Notes: a model not told the origin generated them from the sequence alone. 14,352 bases of DNA from Pseudomonadota bacterium (GCA_018897875.1 JAHIKF010000149.1:1-14352); one strand, 5' to 3'; positions 8,462 through 14,182 are shown, counted from the stretch's first letter. Numbers and translations: made by a program.

Positions 8462-9352
8462 ATGAGTAAATTTTACCGAATCGGCGAGAACCTGAACGTG
8501 GTGACCAAAGTTTATGGTCAAGCGATGAAGGAGCGCAATCCCAAACCACTCCAGGAGGTGGCCCTGAAACAGGCCGAGGCCGGGGTGGATTTTATCGATG
8601 TCAATATCGGCCCGGCCCGCAAGGGCGGCGAAGAACTGATGGAGTGGATCGTTAAGGCCATCCAGGAAGTAGTGCCTAACGTACCCCTGGCCCTGGACAC
8701 CTCCAACATCGCCGCCATGGAAGCCGGTCTCAAGGTCCATAAAGGCCGCGCCCTGATCAACTCCATCATGGCCCGGCCCGAACGCATGGACGGCATGATG
8801 CCCCTGGTGAAGAAGTACGATGCCGACATGATCGGGCTGATGTGGGGCCCCGAGGGCATGCCCCGGGACGAACACGAACGCGGCATGCTCACCGCCGAAA
8901 TCCTGGCCAAGGCGGCGGAATACGATATCGAGAACGAGCGCATCTGGTTCGATCCCATCATCGCGCCGCTGAACATCCAGCAGAACCAGCTCATCGCCAC
9001 CCTGGATTACATGCATATGCTCCAGGATATGGCGCCGGGTTCCAAGTCCACCTGCGGCCTGTCCAACTCTTCGAACGGCGTGCCCGATGAACTGCGGCCC
9101 ATCATCAACCGCACCTACGTCATCATGCTCCAGCGCAACGGCATGGTCTCCGCCATCGTGGACTCCTTCGACCAGGAACTGGCCGACGTGGTCAACGGCA
9201 AAATGCCGGAAGCCGTGCAAATCGTCCACGACATCATGGACGGCAAATCCGTGGATATCCCATCCATGTCCAAGACCTTGCAGAACTACGCCAAGACCGC
9301 CCGAGTCATCATGGGCCAGGTCCTGTTCTCCGATTCCTGGCTGGAAATTTAA
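8462..9352 (+). CDS. acsE: 5-methyltetrahydrofolate:corrinoid/iron-sulfur protein methyltransferase
   Basis: A 296-residue protein from ATG 8462, with AAGGGGG at 8448-8454 as ribosome site. It moves the methyl group from methyl-tetrahydrofolate to cob(I)amide on the corrinoid protein, linking the methyl and carbonyl branches. The fold is the pterin-binding TIM barrel shared with MetH: IGENLN at the start, DFIDVNIGPA, LDTSN with Asp79 and Asn82, the FDPI motif with Asp164, and GLSNSSNG with Asn202, which matches the asparagine known to assist pterin protonation in the Moorella enzyme. The C-terminal part has roughly 30 more residues than I recall for the 262-residue Moorella protein, between VDSFDQEL (near 233-240) and the final LFSDSW. 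It is the last gene of the cluster, closed by a strong terminator. Confidence 0.94.
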   Translation: MSKFYRIGENLNVVTKVYGQAMKERNPKPLQEVALKQAEAGVDFIDVNIGPARKGGEELMEWIVKAIQEVVPNVPLALDTSNIAAMEAGLKVHKGRALINSIMARPERMDGMMPLVKKYDADMIGLMWGPEGMPRDEHERGMLTAEILAKAAEYDIENERIWFDPIIAPLNIQQNQLIATLDYMHMLQDMAPGSKSTCGLSNSSNGVPDELRPIINRTYVIMLQRNGMVSAIVDSFDQELADVVNGKMPEAVQIVHDIMDGKSVDIPSMSKTLQNYAKTARVIMGQVLFSDSWLEI

Positions 9353-9381
9353 GTCCGTATTATTATCGCAGCACACGTTGT

Positions 9382-9413
9382 AGGGGCGGGTTTTAAACCC
9401 GCCCCTTTTTTTT
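9382..9413 (+). terminator. Rho-independent terminator of the acs cluster, formed by a GTAGGGGCG-type palindrome
   Basis: AGGGGCGGGTTT at 9382-9393 pairs perfectly with 9395-9406, and a run of eight T (9406-9413) follows, 30 bases after the acsE stop. This is a textbook terminator for the plus strand. The convergent polymerase gene ends at 9426, so the hairpin may also help to stop readthrough from that side, although the T-run serves only the acs direction. The left arm with its two preceding bases reads GTAGGGGCG, the signature of the palindromic repeats at 10090, 10530 and 11911. Confidence 0.93.
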
Positions 9414-9425
9414 CTGGATTACCAC

Positions 9426-11855
9426 TCAATATTCCCTCAAAGGCAGCATCACCTCCGCCATCGCCCGCTCTATCAGTTCCAGGTAAATCGTAGTATCATA
9501 GCCGTCCAGGGTCTCCAGAAACGGCGCCGCCGCCACCCGGCACTCCTTCGGGCCCTTTTTCCCCTCCCTATGGACATAACGCACCTTTTCCCCCGGCTGG
9601 ATATGGATGCCGGCGGCCTCAAGCTGCCGGGCCGCGAGAGCCGTGGGGGTGTCGACTTTGTAGTCCGCCAGCGGCTGGGACAGCACTCGGGTAATGACCA
9701 GTTCTTGGGGGTTGATTCCCCCCTCCCGCAGGCACTGGCGGAAGCCCTGGGCCATCTCCTCCAACGAAGGCCTCAGGGCCGCCAGTTCCCTGGGGGTCGC
9801 GGCCAGGGCCATTTTTGCCAGCATGGCCTCCTGGGCCCGGCGCACGAAGGGCGGCGTGTCCCGCCGGCGGCACATGAGCCCCCGGACCTTCAGCGAGCCG
9901 TCTTCGAACACTCCGAAGTAGCGCGTCGCCACCGGCCGCTTAGGATCCTGTTTGGACGCCATAAAATAAATCCAGCGGTATACCCCCTCCAGGGCCAGCT
10001 TGACCCCGGTGATTCGGAAGACTTTGGCGCACAAGTCTTCCAGCTCCGCCTCATACTGCGTCGCCGTTAAAGAGAGAGAATTGCCTCTTGTAGGGGCGCA
10101 CCCCTGGGTTTGCTCGCCCGAGGGCGGACACGCAGGTCCGCCCCTACGACAATCCCACCCCGGCTTCTGTACCCAGAGGCAGTCCGTGAGCCCGTGGAGC
10201 ACCGTGAAACCCGCGGCCTCAAAGGTCTCCTTGGCGCACAACAGCTTGTCCCGGCCATAGGCGGTCACTGCCTCGTGGGCCTCGATCTTGCCGAACCGGG
10301 CGTTTTTGTACCCCAGGTAGCCGAAACAGGTGACCAGCATCCATTTCAAGGCGGTCTGGCGCTGCTTATACGGCGCCGCCTCTTCCGGCGGCAGTTCTTT
10401 GGCCCGGGCCTTGAGTTGCTCCCGCAAGGCCAGGATTGGTCTTAAGGTTCTTGGAACCAGGCCTTCACGTCGATGGCAGAGCCGATAGCCGGCCTCGGGA
10501 ACGAGGTCATTGCAGGAGGAAGGCCAGTCAGGGGCGACCCGCCGGGTCGCCCCTACGGGGATTGATGGGAGGACTAGGGGCAGGCAGTGGTCACCAGTTA
10601 AGGAAGTACTGACCACTGGCCACTGACTACTGGCAACTGCTTTGCCGCCCTTAGCCCCCTCCCCCAAACAACAACTACAGTTGACCGTCTCCGGCGAGAT
10701 ATTGTGGATGGCCATGATGGTGGGGTACATGGAGGCGAAGTCCACTTCCGCCACCTGGGTGTGGAGGCCGATGGGCGGCATGAAGGTGAGGCCGCCCTTG
10801 TCGATGGTGAGGAGTTCGGCCGCGGTTTTGAAGTGTTCGGGTTCGGCTTTGCGCCAGGGGATGAGGATGCCGTCGGCTACGGCCCGGGCCAGTTGCATGG
10901 AGGTGATGAGGGTTCCGGGGCTGGACCGGGCTGCCTGTTGCAGGGGCATCTGGCCGATCCGGGCGATCTGGATCAGGCCCATGAGGCCCGATTCCCGGTA
11001 GTAGAAGGAGTTGCGCCGGTCCAGGTGCCAGCGGCCGGCAAAGGGGGCCGACGATCCCTGGTAGACGATGCGGCCGTAAGAAAAATAGCTGCGGCCGCGG
11101 CTAAACCGCCGGGGGACCGGGTTCGCTTCCCGGTCCAGCGGCAGGGGCGCGCCATACTCCCGGCTCCAGCGCCAGACGGTGGGGATAATCGCATCGTCGC
11201 CCCAGTCGCTCAGCACCAGGTCCGGGTCGGCGCTTTTGAGCCAGCGGGCCAGTTCCCGCACCAGACCCGGCGCATCGGGGGCTTCCAGCTCCAGGGTGCG
11301 GTCCTCCCAGCCCACCGCCAGGCCGTTGCCGGCGCCCAGGGGAATGAGGCGGTCCCGGGTGAGGGAAAGGAAGAGGGTATTAAGGGGCGGCACCGAAAAC
11401 TCCAGAGCGAAGGCGTCCTCCATGGGCTCGAGGTGGAGCAAGCGCCCGTCTTCGGCCTGCAGCTCATACCAGGCGCAGGGCCAATAGCCGCGGGTATAAA
11501 GATAGGCGGCGGCGATGTCCAGATCGCAATTGTAGGCGGCCACCTCAGCCGGGAGCGTCCCCAGCCACTGCCGCACCCGGGGCAGGAAGCCGTAAGCCTT
11601 GACCTCCAGGGCCACCACCGGGATTTCCCGGCCGGTCCACAAATCGCGGCCGCGGGACAGATAGGCCCGGCGCAGCCAGCCCTTCTGTCCCAAGATCCGG
11701 GCCAGGGGCTGAAGCCGGGCCTGGGGCCCGCCCAGGTAGAGACAATAGGGAAAATCATCCTCCAGCCGCAGCCGCTGGCCGCTCGCGGTGATAAACCACA
11801 ACACCATGCGGTCGCCTAATGGATAGAGATCAAAGAGCCAGCCGGTGGTTTTCAT
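9426..11855 (-). CDS. divergent family B DNA polymerase (PolB2-like) with in-frame repeat insertions
   Basis: An 809-residue protein, last gene of the LexA-headed minus-strand cassette. The polymerase core is clear: motif A is VDFASMYP with the metal-binding Asp372; motif B is LKWMLVTCFGYLGY with Lys504; motif C is HGLTDC at 554-559 instead of the usual YxDTDS, so the first Asp is Leu556 while Asp558 remains. The exonuclease domain looks decayed: at the Exo I site FALEF has Ala150 where Asp is expected, and no clear Exo II or Exo III aspartates are seen. Two segments look foreign: residues about 401-450 and 568-590, which are translated palindromic repeats. The pattern resembles the archaeal PolB2/Dpo2 group, linked to damage tolerance, rather than replicative polymerases. 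No ribosome site is visible before ATG 11855. It could be an error-prone polymerase, a non-catalytic scaffold, or a gene starting to decay. Confidence 0.85.
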   Translation of the reverse strand: MKTTGWLFDLYPLGDRMVLWFITASGQRLRLEDDFPYCLYLGGPQARLQPLARILGQKGWLRRAYLSRGRDLWTGREIPVVALEVKAYGFLPRVRQWLGTLPAEVAAYNCDLDIAAAYLYTRGYWPCAWYELQAEDGRLLHLEPMEDAFALEFSVPPLNTLFLSLTRDRLIPLGAGNGLAVGWEDRTLELEAPDAPGLVRELARWLKSADPDLVLSDWGDDAIIPTVWRWSREYGAPLPLDREANPVPRRFSRGRSYFSYGRIVYQGSSAPFAGRWHLDRRNSFYYRESGLMGLIQIARIGQMPLQQAARSSPGTLITSMQLARAVADGILIPWRKAEPEHFKTAAELLTIDKGGLTFMPPIGLHTQVAEVDFASMYPTIMAIHNISPETVNCSCCLGEGAKGGKAVASSQWPVVSTSLTGDHCLPLVLPSIPVGATRRVAPDWPSSCNDLVPEAGYRLCHRREGLVPRTLRPILALREQLKARAKELPPEEAAPYKQRQTALKWMLVTCFGYLGYKNARFGKIEAHEAVTAYGRDKLLCAKETFEAAGFTVLHGLTDCLWVQKPGWDCRRGGPACPPSGEQTQGCAPTRGNSLSLTATQYEAELEDLCAKVFRITGVKLALEGVYRWIYFMASKQDPKRPVATRYFGVFEDGSLKVRGLMCRRRDTPPFVRRAQEAMLAKMALAATPRELAALRPSLEEMAQGFRQCLREGGINPQELVITRVLSQPLADYKVDTPTALAARQLEAAGIHIQPGEKVRYVHREGKKGPKECRVAAAPFLETLDGYDTTIYLELIERAMAEVMLPLREY
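10090..10147. repeat. GTAGGGGCG palindromic element inside the polymerase gene (copy 1)
   Basis: The ends GTAGGGGCG (10090-10098) and CGCCCCTAC (10139-10147) are exact inverted repeats enclosing 40 bases with further short inverted repeats. It sits inside the polymerase frame and is translated as CRRGGPACPPSGEQTQGCAP (residues 569-588), a Cys/Pro/Gly-rich stretch just after motif C that is unlike the rest of the protein. The reading frame is kept. Confidence 0.85.
10506..10655. repeat. composite in-frame insertion in the polymerase gene (palindrome plus ACTGnCC-type repeat)
   Basis: This stretch encodes polymerase residues about 401-450, between the segment after motif A and the conserved EAGYRLCHRREGLVPRTLRP region. 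It holds a 25-base GTAGGGGCG-family palindrome at 10530-10554 (12-bp arms, GGGGCGACCCG type) and, at about 10583-10640, degenerate short units of the CACTGGC/CACTGAC kind. Its translation is low in charged residues and family-atypical. The exact borders are estimated from where normal polymerase sequence resumes. Confidence 0.7.
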
Positions 11856-11910
11856 AGAAGTTAGGTAAGATGATTTTGGGGGAGTTTTTCGTCAGTAAAG
11901 GGCGCGTGCT

Positions 11911-11939
11911 GTAGGGGCGACCCGGCGGGTCGCCCCTAC
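11911..11939. repeat. perfect 29-bp GTAGGGGCG palindrome
   Basis: The first 14 bases, GTAGGGGCGACCCG, and the last 14 are exact reverse complements around a single central G. It lies between the 91-residue gene and the polymerase gene. Its right end (CTAC, 11936-11939) supplies the TAG stop of the 91-residue frame on the minus strand. It is the same family as the palindrome at 10530-10554, from which it differs at the centre and left edge. In RNA of either strand it would form a strong hairpin. Confidence 0.9.
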
Positions 11940-12211
11940 GTCTTGATGCCGCTGTCCGGCTCTTCGACACTTTGGAGGCGCTTCTTTAAGGCGCTCAGGT
12001 CCTTCTGGTGTTCCAGGAGCATGGAGAGGAGCATGGACTCCAGAGGGCAGGGGTTCGAGGCGTACACCCCGGCCTGGAGATGCAGGCGGGCCGACTCAAA
12101 GAGCCGGTCCAGGTGGGCCTGGTCCTCTCGGCGCAGGGCCCGGCGGAATTTCTGCCAGCGCTGCCGCTCTGCTTCCCACACCTGACTGTAAGGTAAAACC
12201 GTCCGGCCCAT
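11936..12211 (-). CDS. small helical protein upstream of the polymerase
   Basis: A 91-residue protein from ATG 12211, with AAGGAA seven to eight bases before it. The sequence is rich in Arg, Glu, Leu and Gln and looks almost wholly helical: a basic front half (RTVLPYSQVWEAERQRW, then KFRRALRREDQ), a middle with ARLHLQAGVYASNP, and a last third (MLLEHQKDLSALKKRLQ) that could be coiled coil. There is no membrane segment and no catalytic motif. I recall small proteins with a similar RTVPTY-like start and FRRAL-R-ED segment beside archaeal PolB2 genes, but cannot check this. Its position directly before the polymerase suggests a partner or subunit. The stop codon comes from the palindrome at 11911-11939, so the natural C-terminus may once have been different. 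Confidence 0.75.
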   Translation of the reverse strand: MGRTVLPYSQVWEAERQRWQKFRRALRREDQAHLDRLFESARLHLQAGVYASNPCPLESMLLSMLLEHQKDLSALKKRLQSVEEPDSGIKT

Positions 12212-12224
12212 GGTTGATTTCCTT

Positions 12225-12474
12225 GGAAGCAGTCATTCATGGGCCTTGGGCCCACCCGTAAGGCATGAAAGGTTTGGTGGGGCGGGCCTCCGTGCCCGCG
12301 CTGCCATAAGCTAATGGTGCGTAGAACGCACCCTACGGAAGACTTTTCGGAACAGTTCCTCATGGGCCTTCGGCCTAGCCGTAAAGGATGAACAGTCTGG
12401 TAGGGCGGACACTGCCGGCCGATTCCGCTGATTCGTTGGTGCGTAAGACGCACCCTACGTAAAAACTTTTCAGG
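12225..12474. repeat. two tandem imperfect copies of a ~124-bp repeat in the cassette spacer
   Basis: Copy A (about 12225-12350) and copy B (about 12349-12474) align along their length: both have a CATGGGCCTT start region, CCGTAA-GG-ATGAA, a GG(T)GGGGCGG/GGTAGGGCGG block, a small perfect hairpin GGTGCGT-nnn-ACGCACC (12316-12332 and 12438-12454), CCCTACG, and an ACTTTTC-GG end. No gene-like frame crosses the block. With the degenerate CACTGCT-type stretch after it, it fills the 350-base gap between the 91-residue gene and the 62-residue peptide gene. It looks like inserted repeat sequence that duplicated in place. Confidence 0.8.
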
Positions 12475-12515
12475 TCAGTCGAGTCAGCTGTCAGCATTTA
12501 GCTGGGCCTTTTCCC

Positions 12516-12564
12516 TAACTGCTCACTGCTTACCTGCTTACTGCTACCTGCTCACTGCTCACTA
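12516..12564. repeat. degenerate short tandem repeat (ACTGCTC/ACTGCTT units)
   Basis: About seven imperfect units of the ACTGCTC, ACTGCTT and CCTGCTT kind run from 12516 up to the TAG stop (12562-12564, minus strand) of the 62-residue gene. The composition recalls the CACTGGC-type units inserted in the polymerase gene near 10583-10640, but the unit differs. It ends at the stop codon and appears not to alter that protein. Confidence 0.6.
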
Positions 12565-12750
12565 CCCCGCCATCAGCATGATCAAGGCGGTTACCAGAAT
12601 CAGCCCCAGGGTTCCCAAAAATTTCAGGATTTCCAGAAGACAGGTTCCGGCGTCCTCCGGGATGGCGAGGGCCCGGCTTAACTGCTTCATACGGGCCGCA
12701 AATTTCAGACCGGGATGCAGGTATGGGCATTCGGGTAAAGATACGTCCAC
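12562..12750 (-). CDS. 62-residue tail-anchored membrane peptide in the lexA operon
   Basis: The start is GTG 12750: AAGGAG lies nine bases before it, and the stop codon of the RecA-like gene (TAA, 12752-12754) is only one base away, so translation is probably coupled. Longer versions of the frame overlap the RecA-like gene and lack this support. The product begins with a soluble part containing Cys8, several prolines and a basic helix (KFAARMKQLSRAL), then Cys37, then a membrane helix at about 41-60 (LGTLGLILVTALIMLM) ending two residues before the C-terminus. I recognise no family. Its place in a LexA operon recalls small SOS-induced membrane peptides that block division in other bacteria, but that link is inference. 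Confidence 0.7.
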   Translation of the reverse strand: MDVSLPECPYLHPGLKFAARMKQLSRALAIPEDAGTCLLEILKFLGTLGLILVTALIMLMAG

Positions 12751-12751
12751 G

Positions 12752-13396
12752 TTAAAGGTCTCCTTTTTGAGGTGGGGAGGGGGCGGCGTGAGCGTCTCCG
12801 CCCCATAACTGGCCCGCCGGGAGCGCCAAGACCGCCGGAGATGTCCGGCGGGTCGCCTCGCGGTGGCCCTCCCGACTTTCCACCTCCACAAAGTAGTCGA
12901 TCACCGGGGCCAGGAGGCGGCCGAAGTGTTGGTTGGCGGCGGCCCGGGGCAAGCGGGGCTGAAGCAGCAGGAGGGCCGAGCCGGTCTTGATCCGGGCCAG
13001 GAGGCGCACCAGGTCCTGAAAGAGGCGGCGGCGTTCCCTAAGGGGCACCTGCTCATCGTAGAACAGGCTCACCGGTCCCAGGACCAGCACCAGGCTGCCT
13101 TGTTCCAGACTCGCCGGGAAGGTTTCCGTGAGGAGGCGCACCAGTTGGTGGGAGGTGAAGGCCCGGGCCACCCGCACCCGGGTTAGCGCCTCTTGGGGCG
13201 AGAGCTTGCGGGTGCCCGCCTCCCGGACCAATTGGTACGGGTCAAAGCGGTTGGCCGCGTCCACCACCAGGACCGGCGCCCGCCGGGCCACTCCCCAGAC
13301 AGCCGCGGCCGCGGTCAGGGCTCGCAGGTGTCCCCCCCAGAGCAATACCCCCCGGCCCGGTTTAAGGGGCGCCAGATAGTGGCTCATGGGCTTCAT
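12752..13396 (-). CDS. RecA-superfamily-like protein with degenerate ATP site (ImuA-like position)
   Basis: A 214-residue protein. Its ATG (13396) overlaps the lexA stop by four bases (ATGA), with GGAGGG about 12 bases upstream. The arrangement of strands is RecA-like: GRGVLLWGGHLRAL (14-27) where Walker A belongs, PVLVVDAANRFDPYQL (41-56), the RVRVARAFTSHQLVRLL helix (73-89), and SLVLVLGPVSLFYDEQV (101-117) where Walker B belongs. The Walker A lysine and Ser/Thr are missing and the Walker B acid is not in the normal place, so ATP hydrolysis is doubtful. ImuA proteins of lexA-imuA-imuB-dnaE2 cassettes, and RecA-family proteins beside archaeal PolB2, occupy the same position. It may join the polymerase to RecA filaments or to the replisome. 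The family call rests on pattern and context, not on a database match. Confidence 0.65.
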   Translation of the reverse strand: MKPMSHYLAPLKPGRGVLLWGGHLRALTAAAAVWGVARRAPVLVVDAANRFDPYQLVREAGTRKLSPQEALTRVRVARAFTSHQLVRLLTETFPASLEQGSLVLVLGPVSLFYDEQVPLRERRRLFQDLVRLLARIKTGSALLLLQPRLPRAAANQHFGRLLAPVIDYFVEVESREGHREATRRTSPAVLALPAGQLWGGDAHAAPSPPQKGDL

Positions 13397-14022
13397 CCGC
13401 GTCTTTTGCCCTCCAGGTTGCGGTACACGCCCACCACCTTGCCCAGGATCTTGACGTCCGCGGCCTCGTCCGGGGAAAAGCGCAGGGGAGTAAAATCCGG
13501 GTTGTCGCCCTTGAGAACCAGCCCACCGGCCTCCTCGTACACCCGCTTTAACGTGGCATCATCGTCGATGAGCGCCACCGCGATTTCGCCGCGAGCCACC
13601 CGGGATTGGACCCGGACCATCACCAGGTCGTCGGGCAGGATTACCGGCGCCATGGACTCCCCGGTAACTTTCAGGAGAAAGACCTCCTCGCCCCGGACCC
13701 AGGACCGGGGCAGGGGCAGGGTCTCCTCGACGTTTTCGCTGGCCAGGAGAGGTTGGCCCGCGGCGATGCGGCCCAGCAGCGGCACTTCCACCACCGGCCC
13801 GGGGCTCTTGGAGGTCAGGGACAGACCCCGGGAAAGCCCCGGCTCCCGGTGGAGGTAGCCCTTGCGCCTCAAGGCCGCCAGGTGATCCACCGCGGCCCGG
13901 GGCTGGATGCCGAAGGCGGCGGCCACCTCCCGCACCGTGGGCGGATAGCCCTGGTGCTCGCAAAACTCCTCCACAAAGGTCAGCACGGTCTGTTGTCGGT
14001 CGGTTAATGGCTTCATGGTCAT
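13393..14022 (-). CDS. lexA: LexA repressor
   Basis: A 209-residue protein, first gene of the minus-strand cassette. The N-terminal winged helix-turn-helix has TDRQQTVLTFVEEF and YPPTVREVAAAFGIQPRAAVDHLAAL. The self-cleavage site is Ala88-Gly89 in GRIAAGQPLLA. The serine-lysine dyad is Ser123 in VTGESMAP and Lys159 in ATLKRVYEE, and the C-terminal S24-type domain is complete, so RecA-stimulated autocleavage should work. The recognition helix differs from E. coli, so the operator cannot be predicted from that species. ATG 14022 is used here; a second ATG at 14016 is possible, and neither has a Shine-Dalgarno site. The overlap with the RecA-like gene indicates one transcript and suggests that the cassette is under LexA control. 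A genome may also carry a second lexA. Confidence 0.95.
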   Translation of the reverse strand: MTMKPLTDRQQTVLTFVEEFCEHQGYPPTVREVAAAFGIQPRAAVDHLAALRRKGYLHREPGLSRGLSLTSKSPGPVVEVPLLGRIAAGQPLLASENVEETLPLPRSWVRGEEVFLLKVTGESMAPVILPDDLVMVRVQSRVARGEIAVALIDDDATLKRVYEEAGGLVLKGDNPDFTPLRFSPDEAADVKILGKVVGVYRNLEGKRRG

Positions 14023-14027
14023 AAACT

Positions 14028-14058
14028 ACTATACAAAAGAATACGTGTCAAGAGAATA
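14028..14058 (-). promoter_or_regulatory. candidate lexA promoter and operator with 15-bp direct repeat
   Basis: On the minus strand a perfect TTGACA (14051-14046) and a TATAGT (14033-14028) lie just before lexA, but only 12 bases apart, too close to be a standard -35/-10 pair. One of them may be fortuitous. TATTCTCTT (14058-14050) and TATTCTTTT (14043-14035) form a direct repeat with a 15-base period around TTGACACG. A repressor site in this position would give autoregulation, but I cannot match it to a known LexA box. Confidence 0.35.
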
Positions 14059-14182
14059 GTTACTAGGTTTTGGATGAAGAGGCAATGGGGAGGCGCGGCA
14101 AATCAACCGGGGAAGCTCGGGGGAATCACCCTTCTCTGCCTTTTCTTGTGTTCTCGGCCCCTCCCTGATATGGTAATCCTCT

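Noticed and set aside
8264..9376. A 370-codon minus-strand frame opposite acsE and the end of acsC.
   Set aside because: acsE has all expected active-site residues on the plus strand; the antisense product is His/Val/Gly/Asp-rich and spans two real genes and a hairpin.
10704..11819. A 371-codon plus-strand frame opposite the polymerase gene.
   Set aside because: The minus strand encodes recognisable polymerase motifs here; the plus-strand product is Gly/Gln/Pro-rich with no recognisable domain.
9426..11855. Polymerase as the core of a self-synthesising transposon (casposon-like) or prophage.
   Set aside because: No integrase, Cas1, terminal inverted repeats of suitable length or phage structural genes are in the window. 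The genes tied to it are lexA and a RecA-like gene, which suit a repair role.
12225..12564. Possible CRISPR array, because of repeated units.
   Set aside because: There are only two units of about 124 bp with imperfect identity, then a very short degenerate tandem repeat. There is no regular repeat-spacer pattern and no cas gene.
12751..12891. N-terminal extension of the 62-residue peptide to a 109-residue protein starting at 12891.
   Set aside because: The extension lies inside the RecA-like gene and reads as an Arg/Pro-rich shadow. The GTG at 12750 has a well-placed AAGGAG and sits one base after the upstream stop.
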